Shown: positions 9,901 to 16,538 of the stretch, piece by piece | How the letters are laid out: every line of letters starts with the position of its first letter | Numbering within the stretch: position 1 is the first letter of the stretch | From: Williamwhitmania sp. | GTDB lineage: Bacteria; Bacteroidota; Bacteroidia; Bacteroidales; Williamwhitmaniaceae | Length of the DNA stretch: 41,421 nt | Assembly (NCBI GenBank): GCA_035529935.1 | Contig: DATKVT010000176.1 | Location: 1-41,421, forward strand | Reading direction: 5' to 3' | Translations under genes and position numbers: made by a program | Notes under the pieces: generated by a model | Told to the model about the DNA's origin: nothing | Database searches by the model: none | The model's input: only the letters and a program-made list of their open reading frames with translations

Positions 9901-12900
9901 CATCATAAACGTTACTACTTGCACCAAGCGTTAGGTTGTAGGTGCCAATGTTTAGGAGACCAGTTGCCAAACGCAGATTGCCGGTTATCGACTGGTTGGC
10001 TGCAAGTGCAGCTCCTGTGGCGTTGTTTAAATTTAGGTTTCCAAATACACCCATGCCTGAGCCTCCAATGGTTTGGAGCGAGGTACCATTTAGCAGAACC
10101 GCTCCACTAGCCTGACTCGTGTGGGTTCCGGAGTTAGTAATGTTTCCGGCAACGCTAATGGTATGTCCCACATCGTTGAGGAAGCAGTTGGGTTCAATGT
10201 CGAGATCTCCTCTTACGATGAGGTTATTGGAGAAGATATCGGTGTTGGAACTGCCGGAAATGGTTAGGTTATAGAGCCCAGTGTTGTTATTTACTATTCC
10301 AATATTGGTAAATCGCTGTCCTCCGTTACCATTGAAGGTTGTAGTGTTATTTCCTGTTCTATATTCGGCTGCAGTGTTAATGGTAAAATCGTGACCAACG
10401 GTTACATTGCTGCCGTTGGCATTAAAAACTGCTGAATTCAGAACGTTTAGATCGTTGTAAACAATAAGTGGCTGAGCAGTAATTGCCGGAATAAAGGGAG
10501 TGGTATTACCAGCGTAGCCCTGAATTTGGCCGCGACGAGCATTAGAAGTACTTGTGAAATTAACATTCCATAGTGGAACAGTAGAGTTAATATAGGCATC
10601 CACAGTGGTTGGCACTGTAATGTTTATTGTTCCACCGGTAACCGAAACATTATTTGGATTGGAGCCAAGTAGCATGCTAAAGTTGGTTGCCGGTCCTCCT
10701 GTAAGCGTATTTGGTGCACTAATGTTAATGGTACCACCGCTCATTCTAAAAACATTATCCGGATAGGGTAACGTCAAAGTTGCGTATATCTCGAGTCCGC
10801 TTATATTTAGAGTGTTTCCAGTAATATTAATGGTTCCACCCGATAGCGTAAATGCGCCCCTATGAATACCGTTGATGTAGGAGGTACGAATAACCGGAGT
10901 AGTCACTGTTCCAGATTCCATAGTGATGGCACTCTGATCGCGCATAACAATCCCTTGACCACCATTGGCATTGAAGGTCGCCCCATTAGTAACCTTTAGC
11001 TTACCATAAATAACAAACGCCGTGTTGGATGCAATTGACGAAAAGGTAACGGTAGCGCCATCAAGCCATAGCTGCGCGTCGAGGTCAACATTGTATACCG
11101 CGTTATCGGCCATACTTGGTAGCACAATATTCGGACCAAGTCTTACCGTTCCAGCAAGAAGACCCAGAGCGTTGCCATTCTCAATGGAAGGAGGAGCATT
11201 TAAAGGAGGGCTAGATTGTTGATCGTTTCTACCAAACAGCCTAAATTTAGTATTGTCGCTGGCATCGATATTCAGCACGTAGGTTTGGTCAAAGCCCTTA
11301 TCAATCTCTATTCGGTAGAAATTACTAGTTCCATTGCACTGAAGGTTTTGATCTGAAGTTGGATTGTTGAAAACCACATCTGCAGTTGCGTAAAGGGGGG
11401 TAGTGGGTGCCCACCAATTATATAAATTAGTGCCACTATAATCAGCGGCATTCAACTCAGTAAAAACAACAGTACCATCGTTAGTAAAATTACCATTAAC
11501 AACCATACGATGGTTTATATTGCCGGTGCCAATACCTATGCTACCATTCGGACTAACGTACACATTTCCATTGACTGATAGGTTCCGGCTAACGTTGCTA
11601 TTGTCATTAATCTGGAACTTACCTCTTGTGATTGTTAGGTTCCCATTAACGGTCATGTCGCCGAGTAGCGTGGCAACTAGCGCATTGGTGGAGAGGTTTA
11701 TGATTAGGTTGTTGTAAACCAGCTGCGAGAAGTTGAAGCTGGAGGTGTTGTAGTACTCAACGGTACCTCCACCGGCTGAAACAAAATTGCTCCAATCACC
11801 TGATGGGAAAGTAGTATTCTGAAGACGGACTAGTCCTTGTCCACGAACAGCCGTAAATGTTTGTGTGGTAAAGTTGCCAAGATCTAAAGTTCCACCTTCA
11901 TTAATTTGTACCGACAGTACCTGATAGCCATTTGCAGGAGTTGTTACCGTTCTACCATTTAATATTACCACTCGGTCGTTAGCACCGGGCACGGCAGGAC
12001 TTACGGAAAGGGTTCCTGATGGGTCGGTGGTCCAGGTTGTGGAGGTGTTCCATGGCCCCGACTGATAGCTGTAGTATGTTGTATAGATTGGTTGTTCCCT
12101 TGCGGTCCACTGGCCGGTTAGGGAGGTGGCGCTCGATACTGTCATGGGGTTGACCCCTGCACCGCTTGCTACTACAGGAATAGACCAGGTTGAGGTGGCG
12201 GAGTTAAAGTAGTAAGGAATGTATTTTGTTTGATCTCCACCAAGCCCCACTTCGCTAGGGTTAATGTAGGTAAGCCGAAGATTTGCATCTATCGATGAAA
12301 GGCCAGAGGTGGAAACATTCCAGTATTTTTTGAGGTCGGTGCTAGCAGCCGATGGGGGACCTGGTGCTATGAGAGGAACAGCTCTCAAGCTTATGGCTCC
12401 TATTCCGGTTACCGTTGCCGTGAGCGATGAAACTTCGTAAGGGGTGTAGGAGGTCCCTGTTCCAACAGGATAAACCATTACAAAATCGTTTTGAGTGGTT
12501 CCCTGCTTTATTAGGCTACCCGTTCCATCGCAAACTACCATGTGATTGCCATCGAATGCACCTGAAATGGAGGCTCCGGGAGCAAGAGTTAAATTGAATG
12601 CACCCGACCCAAGGCTTAAGTTGCCGTTTGTTAAGGAAAGAACGCTATTGACGATAGTATTGCCTTGAAGTGACTTTGTTCCTCCACCATCAATGGTTAG
12701 GTTGCCATAGCTCAGTGCCGCTACATTCTGGGCTCCTGCATAACCATAGTTCACAGTTGACCCAAGATCGATCAACTCTGTTCCACCCCACACTGCGTTT
12801 GAGGTAACATTGTGGTTATAGGTAGCGCCGTTATCGAGTTGGAAGGTGGTAGTAGCCGAGAGGGTGATGGCGGCATTTGCGGTAAGTGAGGCTCCGGTCT

Positions 12901-13816
12901 CAACTTCAAGTTTGGAGTTGGTTCCTGAAATGCTCCATGCCGAAGCGGCAGTCATGGAATGAGTAGCTTGCACCACAAATGTTTGGTTGTTTGCGGTAAA
13001 GCTAGTTGGGCTTGTGCCACCACCAGTTCGTGAAGTATTCCAACTGGATAGTTGGGTTGGATTGCCGGATTGGGAGTAATATGTTGGAATAGGTGTTCCC
13101 GATAGTACAATGTCGTCAACTGTAAATCCTGGGTTTGTTCCTGTATTATTATCGTTGATCCATCTAAATCCAAGGTAGAAAACTTGAAAGTCGGCAACTG
13201 ATATGTTCAAGTTGGTTACGCTTTGGGTTGAAGCTTGACCTTGATAATTTGTTGTGCTTACGTCATTCCAGTTAGTACCATCTGTTGACCAAACAACACG
13301 ACCATAATCGTAATTATTTTCTCCAACGCATTTCCACTTAAAGCTGAGCCTTAAATTGAAATATTGTTTTGCATCAATTGCACTGGAGAAGTAGGCAACT
13401 CTTTCTGTCGCCCTATTGTTCCTATATGTATATTCTGTACCATTATTGTGATAAATTGTTAGGCTATTGTTGCCCGATATACTCCCGGCAGAACCTCCTA
13501 TACCCCAAGGGTTATTATTAGCTCCAATTAGGTATTGGATCCATTGATTGGTGCCAACTGTTGGAAGATTCGATGTTGTTGGATAGCTCTCAAAATTTTC
13601 ACTAAACAAAGTTGTTTGCCCCAATGCAAAGCCAACTGAACCAAGCAATATGGCAATTGTAAGAAGGAAACTTCTCATGCCAGTATTAAAATCATCATTA
13701 CAGCCGCAAACAGCAGTTGATAATTTTTTATGGCAACAATTCATGCTAACTAAAATATTCTCAAGTTGCATTTTGCCAGTTCTAGGTTCTGTTGGTCGTT
13801 TAGAGTTGGTATTCAT
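3992..13816 (-). CDS. Giant secreted repeat adhesin (3274 aa)
   Basis: A polar leader of 46 residues precedes a typical signal peptide (MRSFLLTIAILLGSVGFALGQ, one residue over a common 20-mer) beginning at residue 47. Residues about 70-240 form a beta-sandwich-like region opening with LFSENFESYP and containing DDIVLSGT. Headers of the form YYSxQSGxW...W follow at about residues 244, 577, 1472 and 2379. Each leads into Gly/Asn/Thr-rich strand repeats (GNLTI, TINGNL) and closes with a tail, such as YPVGTGTSYTP or FPFGTASDYTP, at about 446, 1340, 2244 and 2668. From about 2800 to the end are Ig/PKD-like domains. No C-terminal sorting domain of the usual type IX kinds is recognisable; the protein stops at HVSNSFGY. 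Export to the surface is inferred from the signal peptide and composition. An alternative start is 13678. The ligand is unknown. Confidence 0.85.
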   Translation of the reverse strand: MNTNSKRPTEPRTGKMQLENILVSMNCCHKKLSTAVCGCNDDFNTGMRSFLLTIAILLGSVGFALGQTTLFSENFESYPTTSNLPTVGTNQWIQYLIGANNNPWGIGGSAGSISGNNSLTIYHNNGTEYTYRNNRATERVAYFSSAIDAKQYFNLRLSFKWKCVGENNYDYGRVVWSTDGTNWNDVSTTNYQGQASTQSVTNLNISVADFQVFYLGFRWINDNNTGTNPGFTVDDIVLSGTPIPTYYSQSGNPTQLSSWNTSRTGGGTSPTSFTANNQTFVVQATHSMTAASAWSISGTNSKLEVETGASLTANAAITLSATTTFQLDNGATYNHNVTSNAVWGGTELIDLGSTVNYGYAGAQNVAALSYGNLTIDGGGTKSLQGNTIVNSVLSLTNGNLSLGSGAFNLTLAPGASISGAFDGNHMVVCDGTGSLIKQGTTQNDFVMVYPVGTGTSYTPYEVSSLTATVTGIGAISLRAVPLIAPGPPSAASTDLKKYWNVSTSGLSSIDANLRLTYINPSEVGLGGDQTKYIPYYFNSATSTWSIPVVASGAGVNPMTVSSATSLTGQWTAREQPIYTTYYSYQSGPWNTSTTWTTDPSGTLSVSPAVPGANDRVVILNGRTVTTPANGYQVLSVQINEGGTLDLGNFTTQTFTAVRGQGLVRLQNTTFPSGDWSNFVSAGGGTVEYYNTSSFNFSQLVYNNLIINLSTNALVATLLGDMTVNGNLTITRGKFQINDNSNVSRNLSVNGNVYVSPNGSIGIGTGNINHRMVVNGNFTNDGTVVFTELNAADYSGTNLYNWWAPTTPLYATADVVFNNPTSDQNLQCNGTSNFYRIEIDKGFDQTYVLNIDASDNTKFRLFGRNDQQSSPPLNAPPSIENGNALGLLAGTVRLGPNIVLPSMADNAVYNVDLDAQLWLDGATVTFSSIASNTAFVIYGKLKVTNGATFNANGGQGIVMRDQSAITMESGTVTTPVIRTSYINGIHRGAFTLSGGTINITGNTLNISGLEIYATLTLPYPDNVFRMSGGTINISAPNTLTGGPATNFSMLLGSNPNNVSVTGGTINITVPTTVDAYINSTVPLWNVNFTSTSNARRGQIQGYAGNTTPFIPAITAQPLIVYNDLNVLNSAVFNANGSNVTVGHDFTINTAAEYRTGNNTTTFNGNGGQRFTNIGIVNNNTGLYNLTISGSSNTDIFSNNLIVRGDLDIEPNCFLNDVGHTISVAGNITNSGTHTSQASGAVLLNGTSLQTIGGSGMGVFGNLNLNNATGAALAANQSITGNLRLATGLLNIGTYNLTLGASSNVYDALTGTTTNFSGTKMIRLAGNLSDGGLTKTYSNTSSFLFPFGTASDYTPATLQFTMAPTNWGSVTIRPVAQIEPFATSTNTLTYYWKVTSDGFTGVQAGSVSHSYKYVDSDLLGHGTEANYIPAAYRPYSWVPINDISKVVDASNTILFNNINFIDGDYTAGELSAFQAVKVYYSRQSGNWNDINSWSSVAVGGAVDGTIPGASNPVVIGDAANHDTIIVPLGFNNIVVGGLQISKGSVLDIQTTTGHNFGAIPDTKIQGNGTLKISTAAATATFPNGDFGNFLSKGGGTVEYYSTATLGSATFKLPTTYTSGASTINIVGYNNLITSPEVGKSITLPNTNLEIYDDYTVAGTGISQLNNTATSRLVTVDSNLVVQSGTLRYTNGNNTAQNVVVNGDVTVNASATFDVNTTGNAANSLTLYGNLTNNGIFDMNTGANQVCNVTFTGNTNKEINGSGSTTDFNTIVVNKGSSRNTLLEVKSSALTLNANLATALTLTNGTFRLTSPITLNLTNSGSFNIPVSGSLSANGGTINIGGPLATDATDLQLDGRLEVIAGGVNIGTPGTNFNNDIEYSSAGYPEIIVSGGSLYVNGQIRRVTTINTGSLNYSQSNGSSTVTIAGSNANNARALLEILNTGSKFNMSGGTLNIIGSFNSSAYNDLYLAPDTSSVTGGTILFGSSITPANTDFNMVTSVPLYNLEVDATTNDKILDLRIYPLTLTNNLTINGNSIFRTNGLNVTIGGNLVNTNSNAAAGLNVGGYQPGISTQLTTFNGSGIKNISGIGANLTNFANLTINSSGTLLLNSSSNIKINNSLTLNSGTLDDGGNSISLVGNVKNSATHASSIAGGGLYFEGSQPQVISGSGTGVFGNVVLNNTTGINMVDNSMINGKLTFTYGSLYIDDYLLTLGAGASIGGTPDATKMIILNGVISDEGVKKIYPTGTSTFTYPIGVAGKYTPATYNFTANANSNAFITVKPVNYAHPALANPIGDELKYYWNVISGGFSVAPTISHTYNYLASDVTGDENTYVTGRFLAGVWNPLAGIPGTVTPATHQIDLSNVSYIDGEYTAGTTTNFTPNLPILYSIKSGNWFDDTVWSAVSSSGASCSCHPEGNPVIIAAAHTITMDADGADAYSVELNGTLDVKQTVFHNIGHVTGGGKFNITSTSAGFFVFPGGNYDVFMATLGSTIEFMGNNDASLPLKPGNNYKPYQNVIFSGTGKKLISAEDLKVLNNLTIKDAGSILSNELFSRKITILGNWTDNNTTAVGGFIPGSGMVYFNGSANQNLTIAIGAATEQFYNLTINNPAGVTITGGGKANVSNLLYLTNGNITTSNTNLLSISNSSPSAVIGGGSSSFVNGPLQKKMLAGGSFAFPVGDVNGMRYGKLIVSETSLTGNYIAQYLNHNPLLEGYDPTIKTPPVDVVSNLEYWRVNGPAASSANVTVRWDSNSGIIPIDALTRQKLRVVEWSASWVNRGAVVTDGGISSGTIKTSPTVALVGDHFFTIGVESLPTATITSGNASICNDGSSTPIGISLTGTGPWTIKYKINGANETTISNIATSPYSLVVSNAIPALASGGPGNYAFTISYVKDATGSTGIRDFTTSATITLNASPSPVISGLATTPANSVVTYSTPNVSGVTYLWSVTGGVIQSGQGTYQIQVKWGAGPAGTVTLSETVTTGGCSKVTPTYNVTITDIPNPLVSGNDVVCAGAGYETYSTPLVGAHTYSWTVVGGTIVSGQNTNTISVDWTIAGAGSVKVTETGSTSVSNTLPVTVNPLPPSTNAVSDPTVCAGDVANVVVTGAPAGITYQLRLNSDDTPVGSPVSSGPGGDVTLPVTVATNTVYNVWATNEYSCGVELTDLANVTVNPKPTASWISSNTSTCAGNTGDGFSVTNVAGCTYAWTIEDNVGTIVGSGNAITVNWNSNSAIFTGLITSVVKKVTVTITNAGGCSTILEQDVTIHRVPEAGPVYHVSNSFGY

Positions 13817-13839
13817 TTGTTCCTTTTCAAGTATACATA

Positions 13840-13857
13840 ACGCCCAAATTCGGGCGT
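13840..13857 (-). promoter_or_regulatory. Hairpin in the giant adhesin 5' leader
   Basis: ACGCCC and GGGCGT pair over 6 bp around a 6-nt loop, 24-41 nt upstream of the start codon at 13816. A related sequence (acgtccgagtatgggcgttatg, in part) lies upstream of the other adhesin at about 1233-1254. It may be a translation or stability element, or simply a repeat. Confidence 0.35.
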
Positions 13858-14408
13858 GTCGATTTTCTCTTGATTACTGCAATAGCGAAAACTGTTTTCT
13901 TTAAGTCTATAAATTCAACTTGCTTTCAATCTATGTCTGCATTAAACCATTAATTATCAACTACAACTATTAGAGGTAGTCGTTGTGTTGAGTCGAAAAA
14001 AATCTAATAAACTAATTTTAAGTTAATGAAACGTTTGTGCGCCTTTTTTTATTTGCAATTTTCAAGCCGCTAATTGTAATATTCAGCATATTAATGCAAT
14101 AATGCATTTTATGTGGAATCTTTTACTTTTCTTGCCCGATTTTGGACATCCGGTTTTTGAAGTTCACATTTTGACCTAAGTTATCTTTTATGAAATAGTG
14201 GCCATTCATTGAGCAAACTTCAATGAGTTTCACAGTGTTCCATAGAGAAACTTAGGCAGCGGACCGGAAATAAACAACCTCGGACTTCGGATTTTTTGTA
14301 ACTCTGTAACCCGTCACTTTTCTGTCACTACTTTTCCATCAATCAAATGGCTCATTTTAAACCCCACCTGAAGATTATAATAATGAATAATCACTATCTT
14401 TCCACCCT
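13858..14408. other. Non-coding region between giant adhesin and VanZ-like gene
   Basis: This stretch of about 550 bp is AT-rich and has no credible gene. Its right half (about 14229-14345) holds an inverted, diverged copy of the dispersed repeat family seen at 1.7-3.9 kb. I could not find a clean TAnnTTTG promoter for either neighbour. Confidence 0.5.
14229..14345 (-). repeat. Dispersed repeat family, inverted copy 4
   Basis: Read on the minus strand it contains gtgacagaaaagtgac, gggttacagagttacaaaa and tccgaagtccg, then ggaacactgtgaaact. The first parts correspond to the core at 1854-1883 and the last to aacactgtg/aactctgtg at 1808-1840. The copy is diverged. Confidence 0.5.
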
Positions 14409-14789
14409 ATGAAAGTTCGACCGATACATATGAAGTTGGCGTTCTGGGGGTGGATTACCGCGCTATTTGTGGTGGCTCTAATTCCCGGTGTAGGGTTTAC
14501 CCATGCGCGAATTGCTGGGTTTGTGTTTAGGGCCGACTACCTAGTTCACGCATTTGTATTTTTTGGTATTACAGCCATTTTTGCACATGCGAGGAGCAGA
14601 GGTGTAGATGTGTTGAACCAATACGGATGGCAGAAACTTGTGGCTCTATGCCTGGCACTAACTGTTTCCATCGAAACGCTCCAGGGCTTAACCGGTAGAA
14701 CATTTAGCTATCACGACATGGTTGCCAATTGTGTTGGATTATCTGTAGGATTGGTCCTCTTTATGACCATTGAAAGAATTAGTGCTTAG
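14409..14789 (+). CDS. VanZ-like membrane protein
   Basis: The 126-residue protein has about four hydrophobic membrane segments: near residues 9-27, 45-60, 77-95 and 105-121. The VanZ family pattern is visible as D-Y-L-V-H-A-F-V-F-F-G in segment 2, then E-x-L-Q-G-L-T-G-R-x-F-S-Y-x-D-M-V-A-N-x-x-G at the boundary of segments 3 and 4. VanZ itself gives low-level teicoplanin resistance, but most short family members have no known function, so no resistance claim is made. The stop codon overlaps the stop region of the convergent epimerase gene by 4 nt. I found no operon partner on the same strand. Confidence 0.8.
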   Translation: MKVRPIHMKLAFWGWITALFVVALIPGVGFTHARIAGFVFRADYLVHAFVFFGITAIFAHARSRGVDVLNQYGWQKLVALCLALTVSIETLQGLTGRTFSYHDMVANCVGLSVGLVLFMTIERISA

Positions 14790-15733
14790 CCTAATATTAA
14801 ATCCTTCAGCGCGTTACCTACCTTTTCATATTTAAATTTATACCCTAGCTGTCGCAATGCTGTAGGTTTAATGTGCTGGTCGGCAAGGAATATCTCCTGT
14901 CCCATACTACCGGGCAACAATCGAAAGAGAAATGATGGAATTGGAAGCCACTTTGGTCGATGAAGTTGTTTCGCTAATAGCTGGTTGAGCTCCTGCTGAG
15001 TTGTTTTATCGGGTGCAACTAAGTTGAAGGCTCCTTTAGCGTTGTCGCTCTTCAGCAGAAAAACAATTGCATTTACCTCATCGTCGAGGTGAATCCAAGG
15101 GATTACACGTTTACCACTTCCCATGTTTCCTCCTAAAAACAGTTTAAATGGAATGAGCATTTTTGGAAATGCTCCACCTGCTTGAGCGAGCACAATGCCT
15201 GTTCTCAGGTAAACCGTCCTTATGCCAAGCCTTTCGGCGTTGTAGGCTGCCGATTCCCAGAGGACGGTAAGTTCAGCAAGAAAGCCTTTGCCTGCTGAGG
15301 TTTGTTCGTCGGCATCATTGGCGTGGGTTCCATAGAAGCCAACTGCCGAACCTTGTAGAAGTACTTCCGGCTTGTGATGCAGTAGGGCCAAAGCAGAAAC
15401 AAGGTTGGTGGTTATGTCATATCGGCTGCTAAGCAACTTTTGCTTCCTCTTAGGTGTCCAAATGCCAGAGGCAATGTTTTCCCCAGCAAGGTTAACGATG
15501 GCAACGCATCCGCTTAGGATATTGGCCAACTCGCCGGCACTTTTTCCGTCCCAATGCTGAGCTTCGAATTGTGGGCTTACATGCTGAATATTTCTGGTTA
15601 CAATTATCGGTAAGTAATTCTCCTGCATGAGCCTATTGGCCAGTGATCTACCAATAAGCCCAGTTCCACCAAGAATGGCAACCTTGGGATGAGATGTGTT
15701 AGACTTCATTTCATTATTTTCAGTTGGGGTCAT
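14786..15733 (-). CDS. TIGR01777 family epimerase (YfcH/SDR39U1-like)
   Basis: The 315-residue NAD(P)-binding Rossmann protein has GGTGLIG at residues 22-28. It also has the family signature VNLAGENI followed by W-x-x-K-R-K-x-x-L-x-x-S-R, and a C-terminal DUF1731-type end (HRPKWLPIPSFLFRLLPG, later LGYKFKYE). These identify an atypical short-chain dehydrogenase of the YfcH type, probably cytoplasmic, with unknown substrate. An internal start at MKSNTSHPK would remove eight residues. The 3' end overlaps the convergent VanZ-like gene by 4 nt. Upstream, 33 bp away, lies the DUF2271 gene on the same strand, so co-transcription is possible. Confidence 0.88.
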   Translation of the reverse strand: MTPTENNEMKSNTSHPKVAILGGTGLIGRSLANRLMQENYLPIIVTRNIQHVSPQFEAQHWDGKSAGELANILSGCVAIVNLAGENIASGIWTPKRKQKLLSSRYDITTNLVSALALLHHKPEVLLQGSAVGFYGTHANDADEQTSAGKGFLAELTVLWESAAYNAERLGIRTVYLRTGIVLAQAGGAFPKMLIPFKLFLGGNMGSGKRVIPWIHLDDEVNAIVFLLKSDNAKGAFNLVAPDKTTQQELNQLLAKQLHRPKWLPIPSFLFRLLPGSMGQEIFLADQHIKPTALRQLGYKFKYEKVGNALKDLILG

Positions 15734-15766
15734 TTTAGCCCTTAGAATGTTGTATAAGAGAGATTG

Positions 15767-16510
15767 CTAGTTTTTAAAGGTAACTGTTGCCTTGCCTATA
15801 ATATTTAGCGCCGTGGTTAATGTTGAAAGGTCAGCATCGAGGTTGCCATCTTTTCCGTTGTAGCTGCTGTGGCCAATTGGAACCATTACCACTGGCTTAA
15901 GGCTGTCTGTATTAATTGTTGCAGCATAAACTACTGCAGGTTGCCCCGAGGTTTTGTATTCCTCGTCGTTTGGATAAAGATTGTTTGTCCAAGAACCGTT
16001 AAAATCCCATGGTTGATTTATCTCCAGCAACACTCTAATGTGTTTTAGTTTAACCTGTGTGGTTGCATCAACAACAAAATTTCCTGTTGGTGTTGCTCCT
16101 GTAACCGCATCGGGAACTGGGTTGTCGGGGGTAGGTAGGTAAAGTCCATCCAACGTGCGTATGCCAAGCTTGTGAGCATAGTAGGGTAGGGCAGCAGGTC
16201 TTCGTCGGGGACCCGGTTTCCAGCTGGTACCATCGCTTACGCCGTACTTAAAAATGCCCTTTGAAAAAGATTTGGAAGCGTAGAGCGTTTGGATAAATCC
16301 TCCATTCTCATTTTCAATCCAGATGGCAATAAGTGGATGGTTAAAGGCTGCCCCTTTTTCAACCTCAACTTGCAGTTCTCGACCTTTTGGGTCTGGCTTG
16401 GTTTTTATCTCCTGAACAGCATTTGGGGAGTTGGTCTTACTGCTTGTGCATGCTGTAAGCATATACACTGCTGCAATTAGGTAAAGTTTAGTTTTCAAAA
16501 TCTTTTTCAT
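15767..16510 (-). CDS. DUF2271 lipoprotein
   Basis: The 247-residue protein starts with MKKILKTKLYLIAAVYMLTAC, where L-T-A-C is a lipobox with Cys at residue 21. It should be anchored in a membrane facing the periplasm. The body matches the DUF2271 pattern: HPLIAIWIENENGGFIQTLY near the start, W-K-P-G-P-R-R-R-P-A-A-L in the middle and DAVTGATPTGNF after it. DUF2271 proteins are commonly found near redox or metal-uptake genes; their own function is not known. I chose 16510 rather than the in-frame ATG at 16552 because the lipoprotein signal begins there and the longer form overlaps the receptor gene. With this start it begins 28 nt after the receptor stop, so the two are likely co-transcribed. 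Confidence 0.85.
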   Translation of the reverse strand: MKKILKTKLYLIAAVYMLTACTSSKTNSPNAVQEIKTKPDPKGRELQVEVEKGAAFNHPLIAIWIENENGGFIQTLYASKSFSKGIFKYGVSDGTSWKPGPRRRPAALPYYAHKLGIRTLDGLYLPTPDNPVPDAVTGATPTGNFVVDATTQVKLKHIRVLLEINQPWDFNGSWTNNLYPNDEEYKTSGQPAVVYAATINTDSLKPVVMVPIGHSSYNGKDGNLDADLSTLTTALNIIGKATVTFKN

Positions 16511-16538
16511 GGCTCGATGGCTAAAATTACGGTAATCA

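Noticed and set aside
4050..13197. Many plus- and minus-strand frames of 60-150 codons inside the giant adhesin
   Set aside because: They are shadow frames of the repetitive Gly/Thr/Asn-rich coding sequence and have no independent features.
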